Of a DNA stretch of 64,000 nucleotides, positions 53,596 to 62,264 are shown piece after piece. Position numbers and translations under genes: made by a program. Source of the DNA: Promethearchaeati archaeon. GTDB lineage: Archaea > Asgardarchaeota > Heimdallarchaeia > Heimdallarchaeales > Heimdallarchaeaceae. The notes under the pieces are model-generated. The model was not told the DNA's origin. It ran no database searches and saw only the letters and a list, made by a program, of their open reading frames with translations. The DNA lies in contig JABLTJ010000004.1 of NCBI GenBank assembly GCA_013166775.1, positions 1 to 64,000 on the forward strand. Reading direction: 5' to 3'. How positions within the stretch are numbered: position 1 is the stretch's first letter; each line of letters opens with the position of its first letter.

Positions 53596-53814
53596 TTATA
53601 GTTCCTCTAGAATTTGAATCTTCTGATCCTTAAATTGTCTCATGATATTTGTAACATATCCTGCAATTTGATTTCTCATCTTCTTTGACATAGTTGAACA
53701 TACTTCTTCCACAACATGTTTATTGTTTTGGAAATCATTATTGAGTTGATCGTGAAAATCTCTTACTATTTGTTTGGAAATTCTTTTTATCTGACTTGTT
53801 CGTATGTTACCCAT
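53596..53814 (-). CDS. rps17e: Small-subunit ribosomal protein eS17
   Basis: 72 aa. MGNIRTSQIKRISKQIV at the N-terminus, the NNKHVVEEV segment and KKMRNQIAGYVTNIMRQ match the eS17 family of archaea and eukaryotes. The length is slightly above the usual 60-67 aa. It is a component of the 30S subunit head. It sits alone between HMG-CoA reductase and a KaiC-type gene. Confidence 0.9.
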   Translation of the reverse strand: MGNIRTSQIKRISKQIVRDFHDQLNNDFQNNKHVVEEVCSTMSKKMRNQIAGYVTNIMRQFKDQKIQILEEL

Positions 53815-53887
53815 TTAATCACTATCTGGTGCTTTTTACAATTAATTTTAAATCTTACTATCAAAGAGGTATTTAGAAAAAAGAGTA

Positions 53888-54607
53888 TTAGAAGTAAAAT
53901 TGCTCAGATGCATATACCTCAATACCATTTGGAGTTATGGAAAGAGGACGTTCTATCATCTCATGCTTTAAACCCCGCATTTTACGGATATTTAAACTTC
54001 TAATTGCTATAGAATTTCGATATTCATAATTTAGGATAATTACTCCTTGGCTCATGAATTCTTCAACGCCAAAACGACTAACTTCTCCTCCTCTCATCTC
54101 ACTAGTTAAAATTGTCGTACACTCTAATGAAGACATTACAGCGCTTAACTTCAGTATTTGTCTTCGGATTTGTTGTTCAGATTCCATCGATAATGCAAGA
54201 GCTGTTATACTATCTATAACAACCCTTTCTGCAGAAGTTTTATCTATAATCTCTACTAATTGTGTGATTAGCTCATCAACATCAACTGGAGTTTGATATT
54301 TTTCTTCAGAACCTACTCCTGCTCTAGGACTGAAGCCATCAATAAGAACCAATAAATTATCCTTTTCTAAATCATTTAGATTCCATCCAAAATTAAGACA
54401 TTCTTCACGTACATGTTCAGGATTTTCATCAAAAGATACAAAAATACCACTTTCTCCTCCAGAAACTATACCATGATATAGAAATTGTACGCCAAAAGTA
54501 GATTTACCTGCTCCCGCAGGGCCTGAAACAAGTATTGTTCTTCCTCGAGGAAATCCTCCACCTATTATACGATCTAATCCGATTATTCCGGTTTCAACAA
54601 GTTCCAT
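53888..54607 (-). CDS. KaiC-domain RecA-like ATPase
   Basis: 239 aa. ETGIIGLDRIIGGGFPRG and Walker A GPAGAGKST (about residue 32) with Walker B VVIDSITAL (about 125) and EEFMSQGVIIL are typical of archaeal KaiC/RAD55-like proteins of this size. The ATPase motifs are complete, in contrast to the homologue at 17090-17911. Function in archaea is mostly unknown; signalling and RNA/DNA roles have been proposed for relatives. A minus-strand TATA-like TTTATATC lies about 22-28 bases before the ATG. Confidence 0.87.
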   Translation of the reverse strand: MELVETGIIGLDRIIGGGFPRGRTILVSGPAGAGKSTFGVQFLYHGIVSGGESGIFVSFDENPEHVREECLNFGWNLNDLEKDNLLVLIDGFSPRAGVGSEEKYQTPVDVDELITQLVEIIDKTSAERVVIDSITALALSMESEQQIRRQILKLSAVMSSLECTTILTSEMRGGEVSRFGVEEFMSQGVIILNYEYRNSIAIRSLNIRKMRGLKHEMIERPLSITPNGIEVYASEQFYF

Positions 54608-54661
54608 AAGTGCAATTGTTTTACGATATAAAAAAAATTTCGGAAGTATTAGCTTATTATG

Positions 54662-56467
54662 TCATTTTTCTTCGATTTTCTTTATATCCCATCCACCTGT
54701 TGATCGAAATGCTATTGTTGGTTGAGATAAATTATCTATGTGCATTAGAAGCTCTACATCATATTTCTTTCTAAAATGCGAAGAAGCTTTAACAAACTTG
54801 TAATTTCCATCAACAATGTGAATGACTGTACCTAACGAAGCTTTGCTTGAAAGCTCTGAAGTTTCATCTATTATGCCGACTCTTGACATCATTTCCCAAT
54901 TCATTGTTCGAATTAAAGGATGACTTCTACCCTTACTTTGAACAATATTAGTTCCTAAACAATAAAATGAAGATTTATGCGCTGTTGAAAGAGAAGAGTA
55001 GGGAGTGAAATTTGCTTTAATAAAATTTTGTAATTCTTTTGGACTAGATTTTAGCCTAAGTTGTACTTGATAGCTGGATTTAATATCAGGGAACTTCTTA
55101 ATAAGCAAATTATACAATGTCATCACATCTGATTTAGCAGAAGATAAACCAGCAAAATATAACCAGCTCAAATATTCTAGACATGCAATGCATAATCCTT
55201 TGTTATTTCCATTCAAAGAAAGGTGAAAGGTTTGTGCAAACATTAAACTAGCCTTTTTTAATTCTCCCAATTGCATGAATTTGAATCCAAGTTGATTAAT
55301 GAACTCAATATTATCATAATCATAATCTGTTGTTTTTGCTATGATTTTTTCTCCCCCCAAAACAACTGTTAGAAGAATCAGTGCAGGAATAACATTAAAC
55401 ACATCACTTCTTTGATGTTTATTGCATTTGTCTTCAAAAGCTGGTGTGAAGTATGAATTCAATCTGTGTAATTGACCAGAAAGAAGCAACAAAATCATTC
55501 TCAGAAAGTGTGTATCGATACTAAGTTCATTAATTTCCTTTGTTCCTTGAAACAGAATCATCATTAACTTGTCCATATAGACTCTTGCTAATTCAAGCTT
55601 CTTATTTTCAATTAAGCATATACACCCTAAGTATTGGAGTCTTCCAAGTAGAAGCAGAGCTTCATTGTAAGTTGGATGGTCTTCTATTGCGTTTATAGCT
55701 AGCTTCCAATCAATAATGTGATCCGTAATTTCTCTGACTCTAGTCAGAAGCTCGCCTTCTAATTCAGCGTAGTTTCCTTGTACAAAGTCTTCTTCTAATT
55801 GTGTAAGATCACTTTGAACCTCAACTAGTAGTTCTCTAAGCTGCAATGATTCAATTGAAAATCCATCAATTTCTTTCATATCTGTTGGAGTTGCTTGCGT
55901 TAACTTCTCTTCATATTCCGTTCGTATAACAGAGATAGCAGAATCTAGTATTTTTCTAATACGTTTTACTGGATCATAACGGTTTGTACTCTCAACTGAA
56001 TATCTAATTTCAGCAGTAAAGAGTCGTGACTCTAGCTCTTTAAGAAAGTATTCAGAACTTTTCTCTTGATTTTCTTCAATAATATAGCTGACAAAAGCAC
56101 TATCTGTTAGAGTAGATAATCCGATTAATTCTGCTGTTTCTAATAGTTTGATATCGCTACTAACTATGGTAGCTTTTATTTTATCAGCAAGAAAAATTAC
56201 GGCTAAATCAGGTTTCTGGGGAAGGCTAGTTGATTTTTCACTTAACATACGAATGAATTTCTGGAAGTCCACATCCTTTATCTCTTTTACTTTAACATGT
56301 GGTATGATTTCCCTTTGAACAAAAAATCTTAATTCATTTTTCACATATGTGGGTATAGCTACCTCTACTTCTATTTCTGAAAGAATTTTAGCAAATTTGC
56401 GATAGGTAGTAGGATTGTGTTGAAAACCTGAGATAAAAAAATTAGTATCGATAACATATTGTGACAT
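54662..56467 (-). CDS. PIN-domain protein with long helical-repeat extension
   Basis: 601 aa from ATG 56467 (an in-frame start at 56491 adds eight residues). The N-terminal PIN nuclease domain (about 1-130) shows YVIDTNFF with the first aspartate, the central glutamate in VKNELRFF and SSDIKLLETAE with further acidic ligands. The remaining ~470 residues are helical, with repeated TPR-like pairs (LLLGRLQYLGCICLIENKKL and similar). The combination suggests an RNA-processing nuclease whose helical part recruits partners. No toxin-antitoxin partner is adjacent. Confidence 0.75.
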   Translation of the reverse strand: MSQYVIDTNFFISGFQHNPTTYRKFAKILSEIEVEVAIPTYVKNELRFFVQREIIPHVKVKEIKDVDFQKFIRMLSEKSTSLPQKPDLAVIFLADKIKATIVSSDIKLLETAELIGLSTLTDSAFVSYIIEENQEKSSEYFLKELESRLFTAEIRYSVESTNRYDPVKRIRKILDSAISVIRTEYEEKLTQATPTDMKEIDGFSIESLQLRELLVEVQSDLTQLEEDFVQGNYAELEGELLTRVREITDHIIDWKLAINAIEDHPTYNEALLLLGRLQYLGCICLIENKKLELARVYMDKLMMILFQGTKEINELSIDTHFLRMILLLLSGQLHRLNSYFTPAFEDKCNKHQRSDVFNVIPALILLTVVLGGEKIIAKTTDYDYDNIEFINQLGFKFMQLGELKKASLMFAQTFHLSLNGNNKGLCIACLEYLSWLYFAGLSSAKSDVMTLYNLLIKKFPDIKSSYQVQLRLKSSPKELQNFIKANFTPYSSLSTAHKSSFYCLGTNIVQSKGRSHPLIRTMNWEMMSRVGIIDETSELSSKASLGTVIHIVDGNYKFVKASSHFRKKYDVELLMHIDNLSQPTIAFRSTGGWDIKKIEEK

Positions 56468-56521
56468 TAAACTATGTAAAAACACGCGCATATTTTAATT
56501 TTTATCTAAAAATGAAAATAA

Positions 56522-57445
56522 TTAGACTAAAAGAGAATCATACATGTCTTTTAATCCATCTTTTAACTTAATTTGTGGAGAATAATTCAGCAACTCCTTT
56601 GCAAGTTTGAGTGAAGTAAAACTTTCTCTAATATCTGCTTCCCTAGGCTCTTCATGAACGAGTTCCAGTTTTTTCCCACTTATTTGAACTAAGATTCGAG
56701 CTAACTCTAGAATGGTTGTAGGTTCTCCTGAACCAATGTTAATAGTTCTATTAGTTATATGCTTATTTTTCAGAGCAAGATCTATAGCAGTAGTGACGTC
56801 TTTAATATGTACAAAATCCCTTGTCTGATAACCATCTCCTTCAATCATCGGAGATTGATTGTTTTTTATTGCTTTTAAGAATTTAAAAATGACACCAGCA
56901 TATGGATCATCTTCTTTCTGAAGAGGGCTGTAAATATTAAATGGAACGATGTTGATTGAGTTTAAACCATAAAGATTAGAATATAGACTAACATATTGTT
57001 CTGCAACCAATTTGCTCATTCCATATGGTGATAAAGGTTTACGAGGATGTTCTTCTGTTATTGGTACGAACTGAGGATTTCCGTATGTAGCTGCAGAGCT
57101 TATAAAAACAAATCTATCAACATCTTTCTTTCTAGCGAACTCAAGCAAGTTTAAAGTACCGAAAATGTTCGTTTCTGCATCTAAAATAGGATTAATAGTA
57201 GACTTTGCAATGCTTATTTGAGCTGCACAATGAATAATAATTTCTACTTTAGGCAACAGAGAATAAATCTCTTGATTTCTTATATCACCTTTAATGAAAA
57301 TGACATCTATTGGAGGATTTACTTTTGAATTTATCATATTGTCAAGTATGCAGATTTGGTATTTCTCCTTTAATTGAAGATAAGAATAATACCCAACTTG
57401 TCCCAATCCTCCAGTTAGAAGTACAGTTTCTTTTTGTTCACTCAT
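56522..57445 (-). CDS. NAD-dependent sugar epimerase/dehydratase (GalE-like)
   Basis: 307 aa from ATG 57445. Extended short-chain dehydrogenase: NAD motif TGGLGQVG, DNM after strand 2, GDIRNQE, the catalytic SSAATYG and YGMSK, and the substrate stretch FNIYSP with GDGYQTRDFVHIKD. It probably acts on UDP-sugars (epimerase or dehydratase); which one is not visible. Divergent from the inositol phosphate synthase gene; a minus-strand TTTTAAAAAG-like TATA (57461-57475) lies about 25 bases upstream of the ATG, suggesting a leaderless mRNA. Confidence 0.85.
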   Translation of the reverse strand: MSEQKETVLLTGGLGQVGYYSYLQLKEKYQICILDNMINSKVNPPIDVIFIKGDIRNQEIYSLLPKVEIIIHCAAQISIAKSTINPILDAETNIFGTLNLLEFARKKDVDRFVFISSAATYGNPQFVPITEEHPRKPLSPYGMSKLVAEQYVSLYSNLYGLNSINIVPFNIYSPLQKEDDPYAGVIFKFLKAIKNNQSPMIEGDGYQTRDFVHIKDVTTAIDLALKNKHITNRTINIGSGEPTTILELARILVQISGKKLELVHEEPREADIRESFTSLKLAKELLNYSPQIKLKDGLKDMYDSLLV

Positions 57446-57545
57446 ATATATCAATGAGGGTAAAACTTTTTAAAAGCATAACGCTCTTTTGCTCATTAGT
57501 TTAAATATTTCTTTTGAATTTCCAAAGAAATACATAGGTGAGTTA

Positions 57546-58628
57546 ATGTCGAATAAAATACGCGTTGCAATAGCAGGATTGGGAAATTGTGCCTCTGCTT
57601 TAATTCAAGGACTTGAGTACTACAAAGATGCAAATGAGAACGATTACGTTCCTGGTATTATGCATGTCAAATTTGGAGAATACCATATCAGAGATGTTGA
57701 AGTAGTAGCAGTTTTTGAGGTTAGTACATTAAAAATAGGGAAAGATATTTCTGAAGCAATATGGGAACCTCCAAATTGTTGTGCTAAATTTTCTGATGTT
57801 CCAATGAAGGGAATAAAAGTATTACCAGGTCCTATCGAAGATGGTGTTGCTCCACACATGATGGAATCATTTCATTGTTATAATACTGCAGAGATTCAAC
57901 CTGTTGATATTGCTAAAGTATTAATTGATACCGAAGCAGATGTTTTGGTTAACTTCCTACCAGTTGGAAGCGAAAAAGCCACTAAAGTATATGCTCAAGC
58001 AGCTCTAGATGCAAATGTAGCTCTTGCTAACGGAATTCCAGCTTTCATAGCCTCTAATCCAGAATGGGCACAGAAATTTACTGATAAGAAAATTCCAGTA
58101 GCTGGAGATGATATCAAATCTCAACTTGGCGCTACCATTCTTCACAGAATGTTAGTAACGTTGGCTCATGAAAGAGGGATTAAAATGGATGAAACCTTTC
58201 AACTGAATATTGGAGGAAATACAGATTTCGAGAATATGAAAAAAGAGTACCGTTTGATAACAAAACGTGTTTCAAAAACTGAAGCTGTTACAAGCATGAT
58301 ACCTTATGAGGTTCCTACAAGAATAGGGCCTTCAGATTATGTTCCATTTCTAAAGGATGAAAAAATCTGTTATCTATGGTTAAAGGGAAAGAATTTTGGA
58401 GAACAACCAATAAAAGTACAACTAAAGCTCTCTGTTCAAGATTCCCCAAATAGTGCAGGAGTTATGATCGATGTGATTAGATCACTAAAAATCGCAAAAG
58501 ATAGAGGGATTGGGGGACCGCTTATAGGTGTTTCAAGTTATTTCTTCAAACATCCACCTAAACAGATTCATGATGCTGAAGCTATTCAATTAGTTGAAAA
58601 ATTCATAAAGGGAGAGATATCTAACTAA
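57546..58628 (+). CDS. ino1: Inositol-phosphate synthase (MIPS), apparently active paralogue
   Basis: 360 aa from ATG 57546, after GGTGA with four spacer bases; an upstream in-frame start at 57489 overlaps the promoter and is unlikely. The family converts glucose 6-phosphate to inositol 1-phosphate. NAD motif GLGNCAS (11-17), GDDIKSQLGAT with Lys191, and the NIGGNTDFENM to RVSKTEAV stretch with Lys244 are conserved with MIPS. Archaea use inositol phosphate for polar lipids and osmolytes. TTAAATATT (57501-57509) is a probable TATA box. It is followed by a second paralogue. Confidence 0.9.
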   Translation: MSNKIRVAIAGLGNCASALIQGLEYYKDANENDYVPGIMHVKFGEYHIRDVEVVAVFEVSTLKIGKDISEAIWEPPNCCAKFSDVPMKGIKVLPGPIEDGVAPHMMESFHCYNTAEIQPVDIAKVLIDTEADVLVNFLPVGSEKATKVYAQAALDANVALANGIPAFIASNPEWAQKFTDKKIPVAGDDIKSQLGATILHRMLVTLAHERGIKMDETFQLNIGGNTDFENMKKEYRLITKRVSKTEAVTSMIPYEVPTRIGPSDYVPFLKDEKICYLWLKGKNFGEQPIKVQLKLSVQDSPNSAGVMIDVIRSLKIAKDRGIGGPLIGVSSYFFKHPPKQIHDAEAIQLVEKFIKGEISN

Positions 58629-58638
58629 GGTGAAAAAT

Positions 58639-59709
58639 ATGGAAAGCGATGAAATTAGAATAGCAATTGCGGGAATTGGAAACATAGCATCAGGTTTACT
58701 ACAGGGGATAACTTATCTTAATCAATTTAAAGAAGAGAAGAACAAGCTTCTGCACCCAAAAATAGGAAGTTATGAAGCTCGCAAAATAAGAATTGTTGCA
58801 GCTTTTGATATTGATTCTACCAAAGTACAAACAGATATCTCCGATGCAATATTTGCACCGATCAATTGTACTCCAAAACTTGTTAATGTTGAAAAACTTG
58901 GAGTACAGGTTGAAAAAGGTCCAGTGAAAGATGGTCTCTCTGAAATTCTACAGAAAGTCATCAATATAGCTGATGGAGAAGAAGTTGATGTTGTTTCTAT
59001 TCTTAAGGAATCAGATGCTGAGATGTTAATTTGTGCAATACCTACAGGTGCAGAAAAAGCAGTAGAAGCATATGCTCAAGCAGCTCTCGATGCAGAAATA
59101 GCTTTCATAAATTGCACTCCTACTACAATAGCAAGTGATCCTACCTGGTCTAAGAAATACAAACAAGCAAATATTTGTTTAATTGGAGATGATCTACAAT
59201 CACTAGCTGGTGGAACTGTTTTGCATAAAGGTTTCTTGGACGTATTGAAAGAACAAGGCGTCATCATTAAAGATACATATCAATTGGATGTAGCAGGTGG
59301 ATTGGAAACCTTAAACACACTTGATGATGATAGAAAAGAATACAAGAGAAACGTGAAGGAGAGAAGTATCCAGCAATCAGTTGATAATCACATAAACCTA
59401 GCAAGTGGCACATCTGATTATCTAGAATTTCTAGGTAATAGAAGAATTGGTCATTTTTGGATATACGGAGAGGGATTCATGAATATGCCAGTGAAAATTG
59501 ATATTCGTTTAGAGACTCTAGATGGACCGAATGGCGCAGCTACTCTTATTGATGTTATAAGAGCAACAAAGCTTGCACAAAGAAGAGCAGGAAGCGGTCC
59601 TATTAGTTCTATATGTGCATTTGGTTTCAAAGCCCCTCCAGTAACAACCAATAGACACAATGCAGGCAAATGGTTTGATGAATATATTGTAGGGAAGAGA
59701 ATAGATTAA
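58639..59709 (+). CDS. Second inositol-phosphate synthase paralogue, with substituted active-site lysines
   Basis: 356 aa from ATG 58639, five bases after GGTGA (58629-58633). The fold follows the first copy: NAD motif GIGNIAS and GDDLQSLAGGTVLHKG. At the two positions matching Lys191 and Lys244 of the neighbour, this protein has Gln187 and Ile244 (alignment by eye). It also lacks the GGNTDF box. It therefore may not make inositol phosphate, and could be a regulatory or partner subunit or have another reaction. The two genes are ten bases apart and probably co-transcribed. Confidence 0.8.
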   Translation: MESDEIRIAIAGIGNIASGLLQGITYLNQFKEEKNKLLHPKIGSYEARKIRIVAAFDIDSTKVQTDISDAIFAPINCTPKLVNVEKLGVQVEKGPVKDGLSEILQKVINIADGEEVDVVSILKESDAEMLICAIPTGAEKAVEAYAQAALDAEIAFINCTPTTIASDPTWSKKYKQANICLIGDDLQSLAGGTVLHKGFLDVLKEQGVIIKDTYQLDVAGGLETLNTLDDDRKEYKRNVKERSIQQSVDNHINLASGTSDYLEFLGNRRIGHFWIYGEGFMNMPVKIDIRLETLDGPNGAATLIDVIRATKLAQRRAGSGPISSICAFGFKAPPVTTNRHNAGKWFDEYIVGKRID

Positions 59710-59728
59710 CTCCCTATCTTTTCATCCC

Positions 59729-60703
59729 TTATATTATGATGAGATAATCTGTCATTTCAATTAATTTCCTGCGTGCTTCAGAAGAAGGGAAATTATTAAG
59801 AATAGCTTTTGCTTCGTCAGTATAATCTTTTATTAACTGCTTTATTGAATCAATAGCTCCAGAATCAGAAATTAATTTTTTAATTAATGACGGTGAAATA
59901 TCTTTCTTCAGTAGATAATAATCCTCAAGGATTTCCTTTTGTTCTTCATTTCCTAATGCCATAGCCTCTATAACAATATATGTTTGAATTCTGTTTGTAA
60001 TATCGGTCCATACACCTGATTTTCCCAACTCATTTTCTGTGGATGTGAGAGAGAGAATATCATCACGTAATTGAAAAGATCTACCAAACAACTTACCAAA
60101 TAATCTCATATCTTCTTTATCTTTATCTCCATGCTTTACAAGCATAGTACCTATTACAGAAGCAGCTTCAAACAGACTGGATGTTTTTTTATCAATCAAT
60201 TTCAAAGCATCTTCTTTTGTCATTTTTTCCCCTATTGATCTAAATTTCTGCTCAAGAAACAAGGAAGCGGAAAGAGTATGAAGAGCATTAATCAATTCCT
60301 CTACGACCTCTATATCATTTGTTTGGGATGCCAGACTTAATGCGAGACTGCTCATAGAATAAGATAATGAAAGTGCTGCAAAAGTAGAAAATTTAAGATA
60401 AAAAGCTTTTTCACTTCTTCTAAAAACATCTTTATCAAATATATCATCCACTAAAAGGGAAGCATTATGAATAACTTCTAAGGCACATGCTGCTGCATAG
60501 CTCATGTCATTACGTTCTTTACAAGATATCATTTCAAAAGAAAACAAGCACAGAAGAGGTCGTATTCTTTTTCCCCCACGTTGTAAAATATGATCTATTA
60601 GATCGTTTATTTCTTCCTCGTATGGACTATGGTCTCTAAGATTTGCAAGATAGGAGTTAATATGGTCAATATCTAAAGAGAAAATTTCATCGATTTGAGA
60701 CAT
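59729..60703 (-). CDS. Polyprenyl (geranylgeranyl-type) diphosphate synthase
   Basis: 324 aa. Trans-prenyl synthase: RGGKRIRP, first Asp-rich motif in LLVDDIFD (DDxxD), EQKFR, KTSSLFEAA, GRSFQLRDD and the second motif region DDILS. The last residue of the second motif is serine in place of aspartate. The enzyme would build C15-C25 allylic diphosphates for archaeal ether lipids. The neighbouring HMG-CoA reductase and inositol phosphate synthase genes support a lipid role. Chain length is not visible. Confidence 0.87.
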   Translation of the reverse strand: MSQIDEIFSLDIDHINSYLANLRDHSPYEEEINDLIDHILQRGGKRIRPLLCLFSFEMISCKERNDMSYAAACALEVIHNASLLVDDIFDKDVFRRSEKAFYLKFSTFAALSLSYSMSSLALSLASQTNDIEVVEELINALHTLSASLFLEQKFRSIGEKMTKEDALKLIDKKTSSLFEAASVIGTMLVKHGDKDKEDMRLFGKLFGRSFQLRDDILSLTSTENELGKSGVWTDITNRIQTYIVIEAMALGNEEQKEILEDYYLLKKDISPSLIKKLISDSGAIDSIKQLIKDYTDEAKAILNNFPSSEARRKLIEMTDYLIII

Positions 60704-60748
60704 GAGAATTAAATAAATGCCGAGTAGATATTAATAAAGTTATTGAAT

Positions 60749-62215
60749 TTATGAAAATGTTTCTGTCATAAACGTGCATAGATCAAAAATCCGTGTACTG
60801 AAAATTAAAAATACGATAACAAGGAAAAGTGAGAATAAAAGTGCCATATATATGCTAGGCTCAACTGTAGAATAACGAATAGTTGGTACTCTTCTCTCAA
60901 AGTATAAAATCTTCAAAATCCTTGCAAGATATACAAATGAAAGTACTATTTGTAGATCGAATAGAACCATTATAAAATATAATGAGGAAGGCATGAGACT
61001 GTAATTAAAGAGATTCGTTTGAAAACCTATTGCGATTGGAAAAGCAAAGAGAAGAATGAATGCTAGAAGCATCAGAAAAGGTAGGAGATAGGTTCTTCTA
61101 CCTAAACCTCTTAGATCATTTAACTCAAATGTATCATAACCCTTTGAAATTATGCTAGTAACAGCTAAAGTAAAGGAATAGAATAGAATATATGCCAAAG
61201 ATAGATAACATAAACCTTGATAGATATTTACTACAATCTCTTGATCGATATTGAATGAAAATAAGAAAGAGATTAGAAGAAAAATAAAACCTATATGAGA
61301 AAGACTCACGTAATTAACGAGTTTTTGTAATTTTTCTTCTGTCATTGAAGCTAAAATTCCCCAAAATGTGAAAATAATTCCGGAAATAACAAAGATCCAT
61401 TGAAGAACTTTTGAGTAATCAGAATATCTGAAAATACTAAGTATTTTAATCAAAAACACTATAGATATACCTCTCTGAACAACGATTAACAATTGTGAGG
61501 ACGAATTCTTTTTCTGATCTGAATGAGAGAAAATCCTGAGATGGAAAGGTGGGCATCCGAGCTGAATATACAGGAAGAATAGAATGAAAGATAGACATAG
61601 AAATTCCCAAATCTTTTGGATTCCTAACATGTTATGAATATGATAAGAATTTTCAGTAATATTGTAACAAATTATACTCACGAAAAGAATAACTATCGAC
61701 AAAGCGTTCATTATGAAATAAGGTGAAATGAAGTTTTGATTATTATCTTCGTTCTGAGTATACATAATTCGAATGTAAAAATTAAAGGAAGCGAAAAGTA
61801 AAATATACCCAAGAAAGACCAAAAGCCAAGAAACTGCGGAAACGATAAAAAAACTACCTGCTTGAATGAGAAGAAGTGAAATAAATGCATTAAAACTCTT
61901 TTCTGAGCAGATATCTGTTTCCTTAATAGTAACAAATTCTGCAAGAATAATGCCAATGCTGATTACTAAATAAGCACCAACTGAGAAGGGAGAGAATTCA
62001 CTAAGAAAGAAAATTGATGTCTCATATTGAAAAGGGGATATAGTATAACCTATTGCTATCATTGAAATAATGCTACAGATTATTGATACATAACCAAAGA
62101 GTATCCTCATCCTCCCATTAAAAATGAGAAATTTCCTCACAATCTTATTTGCTAATCCACCTAATATCATAAGTGAAAAAACACCTATTAATAATATCTC
62201 AATATGGAGGAACAT
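60749..62215 (-). CDS. NuoN/MrpD-like membrane subunit lacking the key charged residues
   Basis: 488 aa with about fourteen hydrophobic segments, matching the proton-conducting antiporter-like family. GCPPFHLR (FHLR in place of the usual FHxW), and the MTEEKLQKLVNYVSLSHIGFI segment are family features. Two usually conserved charges appear lost: in the TM5 region LVFLGYIL, Tyr stands where Glu is expected, and five residues before the PFH proline lies Gln in place of Lys (by-eye alignment). It follows a second antiporter-like gene by about 50 bases. Confidence 0.75.
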   Translation of the reverse strand: MFLHIEILLIGVFSLMILGGLANKIVRKFLIFNGRMRILFGYVSIICSIISMIAIGYTISPFQYETSIFFLSEFSPFSVGAYLVISIGIILAEFVTIKETDICSEKSFNAFISLLLIQAGSFFIVSAVSWLLVFLGYILLFASFNFYIRIMYTQNEDNNQNFISPYFIMNALSIVILFVSIICYNITENSYHIHNMLGIQKIWEFLCLSFILFFLYIQLGCPPFHLRIFSHSDQKKNSSSQLLIVVQRGISIVFLIKILSIFRYSDYSKVLQWIFVISGIIFTFWGILASMTEEKLQKLVNYVSLSHIGFIFLLISFLFSFNIDQEIVVNIYQGLCYLSLAYILFYSFTLAVTSIISKGYDTFELNDLRGLGRRTYLLPFLMLLAFILLFAFPIAIGFQTNLFNYSLMPSSLYFIMVLFDLQIVLSFVYLARILKILYFERRVPTIRYSTVEPSIYMALLFSLFLVIVFLIFSTRIFDLCTFMTETFS

Positions 62216-62264
62216 TTTTAGAAACTCAACATGATAACTCAGTCGATATCACCTCTACTTAGTC

